DNA from: Methylomonas sp. UP202
GTDB taxonomy: Bacteria; Pseudomonadota; Gammaproteobacteria; Methylococcales; Methylomonadaceae
Assembly: GCF_029910655.1 (NCBI RefSeq)
Contig: NZ_CP123897.1
Span: forward strand, 2,531,547-2,595,546
Reading direction: 5' to 3'
DNA: 64,000 nt
Both the position numbers and the translations under genes were made by a program. Shown piece by piece: positions 25,117 through 34,998 of the stretch. The stretch's first letter is position 1. Each line of letters starts with the position of its first letter. The notes below the pieces were generated by a model, which made no database searches, was not told where the DNA came from, and was given only the letters and a program-made list of their open reading frames with translations.

Positions 25117-26199
25117 TGTGGCCAGCGCCAAATCGGCCAATTGTTGTAAGGCCTCACGATAGCGGTCGGCGGAGTCCGCTCTGACCGTCGCGTGCGCGAC
25201 CTTGCGGCCCTTGCGCGGTGCTTTGTCGTAGAGGTGCAGATGAGCGTCGGCGATGCCGAGCACTTGCGCGTCGCCGGCGACGCCACCGATAAAATTCACC
25301 ATGCCGGCGTAACCTCTGGCGCTGGTCGAACCCAGCGGCAAATCCAGAATCGCCCGCAAATGATTTTCGAATTGGCTGGTTTCCGCGCCTTCGATGGTCC
25401 AGTGGCCGGAGTTGTGTACCCGAGGAGCGAATTCGTTCGCCAGCAATTCGTTGCCGACCGCAAACAACTCCAAGGCCACCACGCCGACGTAATCGAGTTT
25501 TTCCAATAAGCGGGTCACGTAATCTTCAGCCAAGGTCTGCAATGGATCGTCGGTACGGCATTCGGCGATACGCAGGATGCCGCCGCGATGCCGGTTTTCG
25601 GACAGCGGGTAAAACGCGATGTCGCCCGTCGGGCGGCGGGCGGCGATGATCGACACTTCGCGCTCGAAACCGACGAAGCCTTCGACGATGGAGGGTGCCT
25701 CTTGCATCGCCAACCAAGCAGTTTCGAGTTGTTCGGCCGAATGGATCAAGACTTGGCCCTTGCCGTCGTAACCCATGCGCCGACTCTTCAAAATCGCCGG
25801 GTAACCGATGTCGGCCACGGCCCTAACCAAATCGTCCAGGCAGTCCACGGGCGCGAACGGCGCTGTGCGCATGCCCAAATCCCGGAAAAAATTCTTTTCC
25901 AGCAGCCTGTCCTGGGCGACGGCCAGCGCGCCGGCCGGCGGATAAACCGTGGTGTGACTGGATAGATATTCGGCGACGTGAGCCGGCACGTTCTCGAACT
26001 CGTAAGTGACGATGTCGGCTTTTTCGGCCAGTTGCGCCAGCAAGGCGGGGTCGTCGTAGGCGCCCAGCAAATGTTCGCTCAAGCCGCCGGCACCGGCGTT
26101 GGTGTCGGGGTCGAGCACGACGAATTGCAAACCGAGCGGATAACCGGCCAGCGCGATCATCCGGGCGAGTTGGCCGCCACCCAAGATACCGATTTTCAT
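25105..26199 (-). CDS. purK: 5-(carboxyamino)imidazole ribonucleotide synthase
   Basis: A 364-residue ATP-grasp enzyme of purine synthesis that carboxylates AIR using ATP and bicarbonate. [21 protein letters not shown] is the classic start. [15 protein letters not shown] and [20 protein letters not shown] mark the ATP-grasp core, and [18 protein letters not shown] is the late signature. Its ATG overlaps the purE stop by 4 bases, so the two are one operon, in the order purE-purK. It is convergent with the GTPase pair, with a palindrome at the junction. Confidence 0.96.
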   Translation of the reverse strand: MKIGILGGGQLARMIALAGYPLGLQFVVLDPDTNAGAGGLSEHLLGAYDDPALLAQLAEKADIVTYEFENVPAHVAEYLSSHTTVYPPAGALAVAQDRLLEKNFFRDLGMRTAPFAPVDCLDDLVRAVADIGYPAILKSRRMGYDGKGQVLIHSAEQLETAWLAMQEAPSIVEGFVGFEREVSIIAARRPTGDIAFYPLSENRHRGGILRIAECRTDDPLQTLAEDYVTRLLEKLDYVGVVALELFAVGNELLANEFAPRVHNSGHWTIEGAETSQFENHLRAILDLPLGSTSARGYAGMVNFIGGVAGDAQVLGIADAHLHLYDKAPRKGRKVAHATVRADSADRYREALQQLADLALATDDS

Positions 26200-26693
26200 C
26201 CGGCCACCTGTCTCGGGTCGGGCGTGGCGATCACGCTGTCGGTTTGTTGGCGGCGATAGGCGTCTAGCGCCGGCCGATACTGCGAGTGTTTGTTGCTGAT
26301 AATCGCCGCAGCCAACAGTGCGGCATTAATTGCGCCGGCCTTGCCGATCGCCAAAGTGCCGACCGGAATGCCAGCCGGCATTTGTACGATGGACAATAGG
26401 GAGTCCATGCCGTTGAGTGCTTTGGATTGCACCGGTACCCCGAGTACCGGCAACGCGGTCTTCGCGGCTGTCATGCCCGGCAGGTGGGCGGCGCCGCCGG
26501 CGCCGGCGATGATGACTTCCAGGCCCTTGGCCTCGGCGGATTCGGCATACTGAAACAATTTGTCGGGCGTGCGATGGGCGGATACCACTTCGACCTCGTG
26601 TGGAATGTCCAGATGTTCCAGGGTTTGCGCGGCATGTTGCATGGTTTCCCAATCCGACGTGGAACCCATGATGATGCCTATCAATGCAGTCAT
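26196..26693 (-). CDS. purE: N5-carboxyaminoimidazole ribonucleotide mutase
   Basis: A 165-residue class I PurE that converts N5-CAIR to CAIR. Motifs are complete: [54 protein letters not shown] and [18 protein letters not shown]. The start at 26693 ([11 protein letters not shown]) is chosen because GGAG lies 8 bases upstream; a longer frame to 26723 adds residues foreign to the family. It is transcribed divergently from ccmA with about 140 bases between, which must hold both promoters. Confidence 0.96.
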   Translation of the reverse strand: MTALIGIIMGSTSDWETMQHAAQTLEHLDIPHEVEVVSAHRTPDKLFQYAESAEAKGLEVIIAGAGGAAHLPGMTAAKTALPVLGVPVQSKALNGMDSLLSIVQMPAGIPVGTLAIGKAGAINAALLAAAIISNKHSQYRPALDAYRRQQTDSVIATPDPRQVAG

Positions 26694-26834
26694 GCAAAAT
26701 CTCCGGTGCTTGCAATCAATCAAGGCGGGCGATTATCGCACAAACGGGCGTTTTTCCGTGTCGGCGAATTGCGGATTCCGGCGGCCTTAATGTTAAGATA
26801 GCGCCCCTCGTAAACCTGGAGCCTTGCGCCGAAC

Positions 26835-27467
26835 ATGGAAAATTCGCAAACCGTCATGCTGGAAGCCCGGGGATTAGCGTGTTCGCGCGACGATCGCCTA
26901 CTGTTTTCCGGTTTGAGTTTCGAATTGGCGACCGGGCAGGCCTTGCTGTTGGAGGGCGCCAACGGTTGCGGCAAGACTTCGCTATTGCGGATTCTTTGCG
27001 GTTTTCGCGAACCTGATGCCGGCGATATTTTTTGGACCGGCGAGCGTCTGGAAGAGGGCGCCTACCATCGCGACATGGCCTACGTCGGCCACGCCGACGG
27101 TACCAAGAAGGAATTGACCGTGTTGGAAAACCTGCGTTTTGCGTTGGCGATGAAGGCCGATGGTGCCTATCGGATAGACGACGCCCTGGCAAAAGTCCAA
27201 CTGGCCGGTTTCGACGATAACCCGGTGCACACTTTGTCGGCGGGGCAAAAACGCCGTTTGTCGCTGGCGCGCTTGTTGATCACCGCCAATCGGTTGTGGA
27301 TACTCGACGAGCCTTTTACGTCGCTAGATCGTCAGGGCATACGCTTGATCGAATCGCTGATCGCGGAACACGTCGCCGGCGGCGGCTTGGCGGTATTGAC
27401 CTCGCACCACGATCTCAGGCTGCCCGACATCGAATTGAAAACCATCCATCTGCAAGCATGCCATTGA
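26835..27467 (+). CDS. ccmA: heme exporter ATP-binding protein CcmA
   Basis: A 210-residue ABC ATPase of cytochrome c maturation system I. Walker A is EGANGCGKTSLLRIL, the signature is LSAGQKRRLSLARLL and Walker B is LWILDEPFTSLD, with the switch histidine in LTSHHDL. CcmA with CcmB powers release of heme-loaded CcmE from CcmC. It heads an operon of nine ccm genes and hemN in which nearly all junctions overlap. The next gene starts 10 bases before its stop. Confidence 0.95.
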   Translation: MENSQTVMLEARGLACSRDDRLLFSGLSFELATGQALLLEGANGCGKTSLLRILCGFREPDAGDIFWTGERLEEGAYHRDMAYVGHADGTKKELTVLENLRFALAMKADGAYRIDDALAKVQLAGFDDNPVHTLSAGQKRRLSLARLLITANRLWILDEPFTSLDRQGIRLIESLIAEHVAGGGLAVLTSHHDLRLPDIELKTIHLQACH

Positions 27468-28132
27468 TTCAAGCTTTCTGGGCCATCGTCCGCCGGGATT
27501 TGATGCTGGCCTTTCGACGCCGCGCCGAAATGGCCAATCCGTTAATGTTCTTTGTGTTGGTGGTGACCTTGTTTCCTTTGGCGATCGGCGCCCAGCCGAA
27601 TTTATTGCAAGCGGTGGCGCCTGGCGTGATTTGGGTCTCGGCGCTATTGGCAACCCTGCTGTCGCTGGACGGCTTGTTTCGCAGCGACTTCGAGGACGGC
27701 TCGCTGGAGCAAATGCTGATCAGTCCGCAACCGCTCTCGGTATTGGTGCTGGGCAAAATCGCCGCGCACTGGCTGGTTACCGGTTTGCCGTTGTTGCTGG
27801 TGGCGCCGTTGCTGGCGGTGTTTTTGGGCCTGCCGGAACGGGCGATGGGAACTTTGTGGCTGAGCTTGATCATAGCTACTCCATTATTGAGTCTAATCGG
27901 CGCGGTTGGCGTGGCTCTGACTGTCGGTTTGCGGCGCGGCGGCATGCTGTTGTCGTTGTTGGTGTTGCCGTTGTACGTGCCGGTGCTGATTTTTGCCAGC
28001 GGCGCGGTAGACCGGGCCGCCGGCGGTTTGCCGGTTTCGGCGCAATTGAATATTTTGTTGGCGATGTTGTTGGCGGCGCTCGTGTTAGTCCCGCTGCCGA
28101 CCGCCGCCGCGTTAAAAATGAGTGTGAATTGA
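27458..28132 (+). CDS. ccmB: heme exporter permease CcmB
   Basis: A 224-residue membrane protein with six hydrophobic segments, starting MPLIQAFWAIVRRDLMLAFR. The stretch SLDGLFRSDFEDGSLEQMLISPQP and the C-terminal LPLYVPVLIFASGAV are typical of CcmB, the membrane partner of CcmA. The ATG overlaps ccmA by 10 bases; starting earlier in the same frame would add residues from the ccmA antisense-like frame, so this start is firm. Confidence 0.95.
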   Translation: MPLIQAFWAIVRRDLMLAFRRRAEMANPLMFFVLVVTLFPLAIGAQPNLLQAVAPGVIWVSALLATLLSLDGLFRSDFEDGSLEQMLISPQPLSVLVLGKIAAHWLVTGLPLLLVAPLLAVFLGLPERAMGTLWLSLIIATPLLSLIGAVGVALTVGLRRGGMLLSLLVLPLYVPVLIFASGAVDRAAGGLPVSAQLNILLAMLLAALVLVPLPTAAALKMSVN

Positions 28133-28135
28133 GTA

Positions 28136-28897
28136 ATGTCCGTGATTCCAGCGCCGGTTAGCCGGTTTTTTCATCGAACCTCGTCGCCGCCGCATTTTTA
28201 TGCGTTGGCCGACCGATTCATTCCGTGGCTGACCGCGATCTTTCTGGTGTTGTTGGGTGCCGGCCTTTACGGCGGCTTGATACTGGCGCCCACCGATTAC
28301 CAACAAGGCGAGAGTTACCGCATCATGTATATCCACGTGCCGGCCGCTTGGATGTCCTTATTCATCTATGTGCTGATGGCGGTCATGGGTGCCATTGCGC
28401 TGGTTTGGCGCATGAAATTGGCGGAAGTGATGTTGATCGGCAGCGCGCCAATTGGCGCCGGTTTTACCTTCGTGGCGTTGGTCACCGGCTCGTTGTGGGG
28501 CAAACCGATGTGGGGCACCTGGTGGGTTTGGGATGCGCGATTGACGTCGGAGTTGATCCTGCTGTTTCTTTATTTGGGCTTGATCGGCTTGTACGGCGCG
28601 ATCGAAGACAAACGCAGCGCGGCCCGCGCCGTTTCGATCCTAGCCTTGGTCGGCGTCGTCAATATTCCGATCATTCATTATTCGGTGGAATGGTGGAATA
28701 CCTTGCACCAACCGGCGACGGTCGGCAAGATGGGTAAACCGTCCATCCATATTTCGATGTTGATTCCGCTGTTACTGATGGCGGTGGCTTTCAAGTTTTA
28801 TTATCTGATTGCGGTGTTGCAAGCCGCCAAACTCGAATTGCTAAAGCGCGAGCCCAATTCGCAATGGGTTAGGGCCTTGATGGAGAAGCAATCATGA
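28136..28897 (+). CDS. ccmC: heme lyase component CcmC
   Basis: A 253-residue membrane protein with six helices that presents heme to CcmE. The heme-handling WWD motif is complete: GKPMWGTWWVWDARLTSEL. Periplasmic histidines for heme ligation are seen in MYIHVPAAW and IIHYSVEWWNTLH. It starts 3 bases after the ccmB stop and its own stop overlaps the ccmD ATG. Confidence 0.96.
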   Translation: MSVIPAPVSRFFHRTSSPPHFYALADRFIPWLTAIFLVLLGAGLYGGLILAPTDYQQGESYRIMYIHVPAAWMSLFIYVLMAVMGAIALVWRMKLAEVMLIGSAPIGAGFTFVALVTGSLWGKPMWGTWWVWDARLTSELILLFLYLGLIGLYGAIEDKRSAARAVSILALVGVVNIPIIHYSVEWWNTLHQPATVGKMGKPSIHISMLIPLLLMAVAFKFYYLIAVLQAAKLELLKREPNSQWVRALMEKQS

Positions 28898-29061
28898 CGT
28901 TGCAAAGCTTTTTGGAGATGGGCGGTTATGCCTGGTATGTCTGGCCGTCCTACGGCATCACCTTCGTGGTGTTGCTGATCAATGTGTTGTGGCCGATCGT
29001 GCAGCGCAAACAGTTTTTCCGCCAATTGTGGCTCAAGCAAAAACGCGGTCAACAACGATGA
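28894..29061 (+). CDS. ccmD: heme exporter small membrane protein CcmD
   Basis: A 55-residue single-helix protein: SFLEMGGYAWYVWPSYGIT followed by a hydrophobic stretch and a basic tail with KQFFRQLWLKQKRG. This is the usual CcmD form, which stabilises the CcmABC-CcmE complex. It overlaps ccmC and ccmE by 4 bases (ATGA) at each end. Confidence 0.9.
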   Translation: MTLQSFLEMGGYAWYVWPSYGITFVVLLINVLWPIVQRKQFFRQLWLKQKRGQQR

Positions 29062-29492
29062 AACCGATTCGAAAACAACGCTTGCTGCTGATCGGTTTGA
29101 TGTTGGCGGGACTGGGTTTGGCCGCCACTTTCGCGCTGAAAGCCTTCAACGAAAATCTGATGTATTTTTTCTCGACCTCGGACGTCAAGGCCGGCAAGGC
29201 GCCGGATAATGCCGCATTCCGCTTGGGTGGCATGGTGGTCAAGGGCAGCGTCGAACGACCGGGCAAGGATTTGCTGGTGCGCTTCAAACTCAGCGATTTT
29301 AGCCAGGAAGTCGTCGTCGAATACAGCGGCATCTTGCCCGACCTGTTTCGGGAAGGGCAGGGCATCGTCGCCAAGGGCCGACTGGACCCGAATGGCGTAT
29401 TCGTCGCCGAGGAAGTGTTGGCTAAGCACGACGAAAACTATATGCCGCCGGAAGTGGCCGGTAGCTTGAAAAAACCGGCGGGGCAACGATGA
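29058..29492 (+). CDS. ccmE: heme chaperone CcmE
   Basis: A 144-residue periplasmic heme chaperone anchored by one N-terminal helix (LLLIGLMLAGLGLAATFAL). The beta-barrel part includes FRLGGMVVKGSV and the heme-binding histidine lies in LAKHDENYMPPEV, the conserved HxxxY signature. It receives heme from CcmC and hands it to CcmF. Both junctions are ATGA overlaps. Confidence 0.96.
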   Translation: MKPIRKQRLLLIGLMLAGLGLAATFALKAFNENLMYFFSTSDVKAGKAPDNAAFRLGGMVVKGSVERPGKDLLVRFKLSDFSQEVVVEYSGILPDLFREGQGIVAKGRLDPNGVFVAEEVLAKHDENYMPPEVAGSLKKPAGQR

Positions 29493-31435
29493 TTCCGGAA
29501 ATCGGCCATTTTTCATTGATACTGGCGCTGGGCATGGCGATCGTGCTGGGCCTGCTGCCGATTGTCGGCGCCGGCCGTAACATCGCCGGTTGGGTGCATG
29601 TCGCCAAACCGGCGGCCTTCGGACAACTGCTGTTCATGGCGTTGGCCTACGCTTGTCTGACTTATAGCTTTGTTGTGCACGATTTTAGCGTCGCCTACGT
29701 TGCGCAAAACTCCAATACCGCATTGCCGTTTTTGTACTTGATCTCCGGGGTGTGGGGCGCTCACGAAGGCTCGTTGTTGCTTTGGGCCTTGACCTTGGCG
29801 ATTTGGACCGGCTTGGTCGCGGCTTTTAGCGCCAAGATTCCCGATACCACGCGCGCCAGGGTGTTGGGCGTGATGGGCTTGGTCAGCATCGGTTTTCTGT
29901 TGTTTCTATTGTTGACCTCCAATCCGTTCGACCGGTTGTTCCCGGCCCCGGCCGAAGGCCGCGACCTAAATCCGCTATTGCAGGACCCCGGCTTGGCGGT
30001 GCATCCGCCGATGTTGTACATGGGCTATGTCGGTTTCTCGGTGGCGTTCGCGTTTTCGATCGCCGCGTTGTTGGAGGGGCGATTGGACGCCGCCTGGGCG
30101 CGTTGGTCGAGGCCGTGGACTAACGTTGCCTGGATGTTTCTGACGCTGGGCATCACCTTGGGCAGTTGGTGGGCCTATTACGAGCTGGGGTGGGGCGGCT
30201 GGTGGTTTTGGGACCCGGTCGAGAATGCCTCCTTCATGCCCTGGCTGGTCGGTACCGCGCTGATTCACTCTTTGGCCGCCACCGAAAAACGCGGTGTGTT
30301 CAAAACCTGGACTGTGTTGTTGGCGATTTTCGCGTTTTCGTTGAGCTTGCTCGGTACCTTTTTGGTTCGGTCCGGAGTGTTGACCTCGGTGCATGCCTTT
30401 GCCAGCGATCCGGCGCGCGGGGTATTCATTTTGGTGTTTTTGGCGACCGTGGTGGGCGGTTCCTTACTGTTGTATGCGATCAAGGCCCCCAACGTGAACA
30501 GCTCGGCGAGCTTCGATTGGGTGTCCCGGGAAACCGTGTTGTTGGTCAATAACGTGCTGTTGGTGGTGACCGCCGCCAGCATTCTGCTCGGCACCTTGTA
30601 TCCGTTGGTGATAGACGCGCTCGGCTTGGGTAAGCTGTCGGTTGGTCCGCCGTATTTCAACGCGGTGTTCATTCCGCTGATGGCGCCGCTAGCATTGGTG
30701 GTCGGCTTGGGGGTTTTGCTGCGCTGGAAATCCGACGACTTCAAGCGCTTGACCGTTAAGCTGCGCGGCTTGGCGGCGGCATGTCTGCTATTGGCCGTTG
30801 CCGCCCCGCTGGCGATGCCATTCTATTCCTGGGCGGCGGCAGTGGGCAGCGCCCTGGCGCTGTGGACCTTAGCGGTGTCGGGTGCCGCTTTCCAACACCG
30901 CATCCAAACCTGGTCCTGGGAGCGTTTGAAACAAATTCCGGCCGGTTTTTACGGCATGACGGTGGCCCATTTGGGTATCGCCGTATTCGCGATCGGCATC
31001 ACCTATACCTCGGTGTACAGCATCGAACGCGACGTGCGTTTGGCGCCGGAAGAAACCCTGGATTTGTTCGGCTACGTGTTTCAGTTCCATGGGGTCAAAC
31101 AGACTCAGGGTCCAAATTATCAAGCCGAGCAAGGCTTTCTGACCGTCAGCCACGAAGGCCAAATCGTCGCCGAATTGGCGCCGCAAAAGCGGGTTTATCG
31201 TGTCCAAAAAATGCCGATGACCGAAGCCGCAATCGATGCCGGCGTGTTTCGCGATCTGTTCGTCGCGTTGGGCGAGCCCTTGGACCAGCAGGGAGCCTGG
31301 AGTTTGCGGGTTTATTATAAGGCCTTCATCCGTTGGATTTGGATGGGCGGCGTGTTAATGGCAGTGGGCGGCTTATTGGCGGCCTGCGACCGTCGCTATC
31401 GCATGGCGGGTATCAAGAGTCAGGAGAGCCGATGA
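29489..31435 (+). CDS. ccmF: cytochrome c heme lyase CcmF
   Basis: A 648-residue membrane protein with about 14-15 helices that ligates heme to apocytochrome c. The WWD motif reads LGWGGWWFWDPVENASFMPW, and histidines needed for heme contact lie in WGAHEGSLLLW and TALIHSLAATEKRG. FLVRSGVLTSVHAFASDP is another family mark. Length is normal. Stop and ATG of ccmG overlap. Confidence 0.96.
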   Translation: MIPEIGHFSLILALGMAIVLGLLPIVGAGRNIAGWVHVAKPAAFGQLLFMALAYACLTYSFVVHDFSVAYVAQNSNTALPFLYLISGVWGAHEGSLLLWALTLAIWTGLVAAFSAKIPDTTRARVLGVMGLVSIGFLLFLLLTSNPFDRLFPAPAEGRDLNPLLQDPGLAVHPPMLYMGYVGFSVAFAFSIAALLEGRLDAAWARWSRPWTNVAWMFLTLGITLGSWWAYYELGWGGWWFWDPVENASFMPWLVGTALIHSLAATEKRGVFKTWTVLLAIFAFSLSLLGTFLVRSGVLTSVHAFASDPARGVFILVFLATVVGGSLLLYAIKAPNVNSSASFDWVSRETVLLVNNVLLVVTAASILLGTLYPLVIDALGLGKLSVGPPYFNAVFIPLMAPLALVVGLGVLLRWKSDDFKRLTVKLRGLAAACLLLAVAAPLAMPFYSWAAAVGSALALWTLAVSGAAFQHRIQTWSWERLKQIPAGFYGMTVAHLGIAVFAIGITYTSVYSIERDVRLAPEETLDLFGYVFQFHGVKQTQGPNYQAEQGFLTVSHEGQIVAELAPQKRVYRVQKMPMTEAAIDAGVFRDLFVALGEPLDQQGAWSLRVYYKAFIRWIWMGGVLMAVGGLLAACDRRYRMAGIKSQESR

Positions 31436-31962
31436 AATACGTTTTACCGCTATTGCTGTTCATTGGCTTATCGGTATTTTTGGCGATCGGTTTGAAACTG
31501 AATCCTCGGGAAATTCCGTCGCCGCTGATCGACAAACCGGCACCGGCATTCAACTTGCCGGTATTGGCCGAGCCAAGTAAGACCCTGACTCCCAATGATT
31601 TGAAAGGCAAGGTTTGGTTGCTGAACGTTTGGGCGTCGTGGTGCATTTCCTGCCGCGAAGAACATCCGCTGCTGGTCGAGCTGGCCAAGCAAAACCGAGT
31701 CACGCTGATTGGATTAAATTACAAGGACGAAGCTCAGGCCGCCGAACTTTGGCTGGGCAAACACGGTAACCCTTATAACGCCAGCGTCATGGACAGCGAC
31801 GGCCGCATCGGCATCGACTACGGCGTTTACGGTGTGCCGGAAACCTTCGTAATCGACAAGCGCGGCGTCGTGAGGCATAAACACACCGGACCGATTCAAC
31901 CGGCCGATCTCGAACAAGTGTTATTGCCGATGATAGAACGTCTGGAAGGGGAGCCTTCATGA
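31432..31962 (+). CDS. ccmG: thiol:disulfide interchange protein CcmG (DsbE)
   Basis: A 176-residue thioredoxin-fold protein anchored by an N-terminal helix (LPLLLFIGLSVFLAIGL). The active site is NVWASWCISCREEHP, a WCxxC motif, and the cis-Pro region is GVYGVPETFVIDKRG. It keeps the haem-binding cysteines of apocytochrome reduced in the periplasm. The ATG at 31432 overlaps the ccmF stop. Confidence 0.95.
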   Translation: MKYVLPLLLFIGLSVFLAIGLKLNPREIPSPLIDKPAPAFNLPVLAEPSKTLTPNDLKGKVWLLNVWASWCISCREEHPLLVELAKQNRVTLIGLNYKDEAQAAELWLGKHGNPYNASVMDSDGRIGIDYGVYGVPETFVIDKRGVVRHKHTGPIQPADLEQVLLPMIERLEGEPS

Positions 31963-32417
31963 AACGCGCGGCCCTGCTGAGTCTGATGCTGATGGCCTCA
32001 ACGGCCTTCGCCGCCGTGGAGTATCGGGATTTTTCCCAACCCGAGCAAGAACAGGTCTATCAGACCTTGATTTCGGAATTACGCTGCCTGGTTTGCCAAA
32101 ATCAAACTATCGCCGATTCCAACGCCGATTTGGCCAAGGATTTGCGCGAACAGGTTTATCAAATGCTGCGCCAGGGTAAATCCCGCGCCGATGTGGTCAA
32201 TTTTATGACCGAGCGTTACGGCGATTTCGTGATGTACAAACCCGCTTTCAATCTTAAAACCGTATTACTTTGGCTAGGGCCTGCGTTATTCTTGGGTGGT
32301 GGTTTGATCACGGTAATACTGGTGGCGCGCCGCAAGCGGACCGGGCGAGCAACCGAGCTTGACGCCGCGCAAAAAGCCCGGCTGCAAAAACTATTGGGCG
32401 AGGGCGAAGACGCGTGA
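31959..32417 (+). CDS. ccmH: cytochrome c maturation protein CcmH
   Basis: A 152-residue periplasmic thiol-oxidoreductase with a signal peptide ending near STAFAAVEYR, the active site SELRCLVCQNQTIADSNADLA and a C-terminal helix (LLWLGPALFLGGGLITVIL). It is the short CcmH; the TPR part that is fused in Escherichia coli is here a separate gene, ccmI, overlapping by 4 bases. Confidence 0.95.
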   Translation: MKRAALLSLMLMASTAFAAVEYRDFSQPEQEQVYQTLISELRCLVCQNQTIADSNADLAKDLREQVYQMLRQGKSRADVVNFMTERYGDFVMYKPAFNLKTVLLWLGPALFLGGGLITVILVARRKRTGRATELDAAQKARLQKLLGEGEDA

Positions 32418-33619
32418 CGACTGAATTCTGGCTTTGGATAGCCGCGCTTTGCGCCGTGGCACTAGCGATTTTGCTGCCACCGTTGTTTCGAAGAGCGCCG
32501 ATTTCATCGGCCGACGGCGCGCAACGCAACACCGACATCGCTCGCCAACAACTGGCCGAACTCAAGCAACAATTGCAAAGCGGCGCGTTGTCGCCGACGC
32601 AGTACGAAGCCCAATACAATGATTTGCAGTTGTCCGTGCTCGACACCTTGGACGACCAAGGCCGGGGGACCACGATTGGCTCTGCCGGTCGCTGGGTTGC
32701 CGTGCCGATTGCAATATTGCTGCCGGTGGGCGGCTTGTTGCTGTACGGCATGCTCGGCGAACCCGAGGCGATGAAGAAGGCCGAATGGCAAGCAACCAAT
32801 CAAAAGCTGGCCGACAACGTCCAAACCATGGTGCAGCGTCTGGTCGATCGCTTGCAACAACAGCCGGACGATCTGGAAGGCTGGATGATGCTGGGCCGAT
32901 CCTTCGTATACATGCAGGAGTATCAAAAAGCGGCCGAGGCCTTCGGCGAGCTTAATCGGCGCAAGCCGGGCGATCCGGCGGTGATGCTGCGCTACGCCGA
33001 CGCCTTGTCGATGGCGCGCAACGGCCGGATGAGCGGCGAACCGGCCGACTTGGTCTTCAGGGCCCTGGAGCAAGTCCCGGAAGACCACACCGCACTGTGG
33101 CTGGCCGGGATGGCCAAGGCGGAGGCCGGCGATTTTCGGCAGGCCATCGCTTATTGGCAAAAGCTTTCTAAATTATTGCCGGCCGATGACGAGGCTCAAC
33201 AACAGTTGGCCAATATGATGCGGATGGCCGAAGCGGAAATGGTCAAAGCGCCGCCTTCTAACGCAGCATCCGCGCCGAACGTCGAAATTTCGGTGCGCGC
33301 GTCATTGGCGAACGGCCGGACCGCGCCGGCGGATAACACGGTATTTATCTACGCCCAAGCGGCCAACGGCCCAAAAATGCCGTTGGCCATCGTCCGCAAG
33401 CAGGTCGCCGACTTGCCGATTGACGTGGTGTTAAACGACAGCATGGCGATGCAACCGCAGTTGCATTTAGCCGACTTTCCGAAATTGCGCATCGTTGCCA
33501 GAGTCTCCAAGTCCGGCAATGCGATGCCGGCCGCCGGCGACTTGATCGGCAGCGCCGAACTGAACTTGGCCGATGCCAACCGGCGGGTCAATGTCACCAT
33601 CGACCAAGAAGTGAAGTAA
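32414..33619 (+). CDS. ccmI: cytochrome c maturation TPR protein CcmI
   Basis: A 401-residue protein starting with GTG that overlaps the ccmH stop (GTGA). Two N-terminal helices (LWIAALCAVALAILLPPLF and GRWVAVPIAILLPVGGLLLYG) flank a charged loop containing REs of the CcmI type (NTDIARQQLAELKQQL). TPR repeats follow (LEGWMMLGRSFVYMQEYQKAAEAF), then a C-terminal domain of about 110 residues beginning VEISVRASLANG. It delivers apocytochrome to the ligation complex. Confidence 0.92.
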   Translation: MTTEFWLWIAALCAVALAILLPPLFRRAPISSADGAQRNTDIARQQLAELKQQLQSGALSPTQYEAQYNDLQLSVLDTLDDQGRGTTIGSAGRWVAVPIAILLPVGGLLLYGMLGEPEAMKKAEWQATNQKLADNVQTMVQRLVDRLQQQPDDLEGWMMLGRSFVYMQEYQKAAEAFGELNRRKPGDPAVMLRYADALSMARNGRMSGEPADLVFRALEQVPEDHTALWLAGMAKAEAGDFRQAIAYWQKLSKLLPADDEAQQQLANMMRMAEAEMVKAPPSNAASAPNVEISVRASLANGRTAPADNTVFIYAQAANGPKMPLAIVRKQVADLPIDVVLNDSMAMQPQLHLADFPKLRIVARVSKSGNAMPAAGDLIGSAELNLADANRRVNVTIDQEVK

Positions 33620-34998
33620 TGGATCAATCCATCCAATTCGACCTGGACCTGATTCACCGCTACGACAAATCCGGTCCGCGCTATACCTCGTATCCGACCG
33701 CGTTGGAATTGCACGAGGGTTTTGGCGAGGCGGAATATCGCAAACATATCGAAAAATCCAATGCGGCCGGCGGGCCGTTGTCCTTGTATTTCCATATCCC
33801 GTTTTGCGATACGGTATGTTTTTATTGCGCCTGTAACAAGATTGTGACCAAAAACCGGGCGCATTCGGTACCGTATCTGGACAATCTGGTCCGGGAAATC
33901 GAAATGCAGGGCGACTTATTCGACGGGTCCCGTCCGGTCAACCAATTGCACTGGGGCGGCGGCACGCCGACCTTTTTGAATTTCGAACAAATGCAACGGT
34001 TGATGGACGCCACCCGCCAGCATTTTAATCTGCGTAGCGACGACGGCGGCGAATACTCGATCGAAGTCGATCCGCGCGAAACCAACGATAGAACCATCGC
34101 GCAGTTGCGAGAATTGGGTTTTAACCGCATTAGCCTGGGATTGCAGGATTTCGACCCTGCGGTCCAAGTCGCGGTCAACCGTTTGCAGAGCAAGGAACAG
34201 ACCTTTGCGGTGCTGGAAGCGGCCAGGGCGGAAGGGTTTCGTTCCACCAACATCGATTTGATCTACGGTTTGCCGTTGCAAACCGAGGCCAGCTTCGCGG
34301 ATACCTTGGATCAAGTACTGGCTTACGCGCCGGACCGCTTCTCGATCTTCAATTACGCTCACATGCCCAGCCGCTTTAAAACCCAGCGGCAGATCGACGA
34401 AGCCGATTTACCGCCGCCATCGGTCAAGCTGGATATTTTGCAAATGATCGGCAGGAAACTAACCGACGCCGGTTACGTATACATCGGCATGGATCATTTC
34501 GCCAAGCCAGACGATTTGCTGGCGGTAGCACAACGCGAAGGCAAGTTGTATCGAAACTTTCAAGGTTACTCGACCCACTCGGACTGCGATCTGATCGGAT
34601 TCGGTATTACGTCAATCGGCCGGGTCGGCGATGCGTATATCCAGAACGTTAAGGAACTGGACCCATACGCCGGGCGGATTTCCCAAGGCCGGCTAGCGGT
34701 GTTTCGCGGCGTCGAATTGGATGACGACGACAAGTTGCGGCGCGCCGTGATCACTCAGTTAATCTGCCACTTCGAATTGTCTTTTGCGGTTATCGAACGG
34801 GAATTCTCGATCCGCTTCGCCCATTATTTCGCGCCGGAATTGGAACATTTGCGGGTCATGCAAGGTGACGGGCTGTTGAGTCTCGACGACGCTGGCGTCC
34901 AGGTCTTGCCCGCCGGCCGCTTGTTGATTCGGAACATTTGCATGGTATTCGATAAGTACCTTGCCCAAAAACAACAGCAATTTTCCAGGGTAATTTAA
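33619..34998 (+). CDS. hemN: oxygen-independent coproporphyrinogen III dehydrogenase
   Basis: A 459-residue radical SAM enzyme that makes protoporphyrinogen IX precursors without oxygen. The N-terminal SGPRYTSYPTALE is diagnostic of true HemN, the cluster motif is PFCDTVCFYCACN (CxxxCxxC), and LHWGGGTPTFL and RISLGLQDFDPAVQ follow. Its ATG overlaps the ccmI stop by one base (TAATG), so heme supply and heme attachment are translated from one message. Confidence 0.95.
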   Translation: MDQSIQFDLDLIHRYDKSGPRYTSYPTALELHEGFGEAEYRKHIEKSNAAGGPLSLYFHIPFCDTVCFYCACNKIVTKNRAHSVPYLDNLVREIEMQGDLFDGSRPVNQLHWGGGTPTFLNFEQMQRLMDATRQHFNLRSDDGGEYSIEVDPRETNDRTIAQLRELGFNRISLGLQDFDPAVQVAVNRLQSKEQTFAVLEAARAEGFRSTNIDLIYGLPLQTEASFADTLDQVLAYAPDRFSIFNYAHMPSRFKTQRQIDEADLPPPSVKLDILQMIGRKLTDAGYVYIGMDHFAKPDDLLAVAQREGKLYRNFQGYSTHSDCDLIGFGITSIGRVGDAYIQNVKELDPYAGRISQGRLAVFRGVELDDDDKLRRAVITQLICHFELSFAVIEREFSIRFAHYFAPELEHLRVMQGDGLLSLDDAGVQVLPAGRLLIRNICMVFDKYLAQKQQQFSRVI

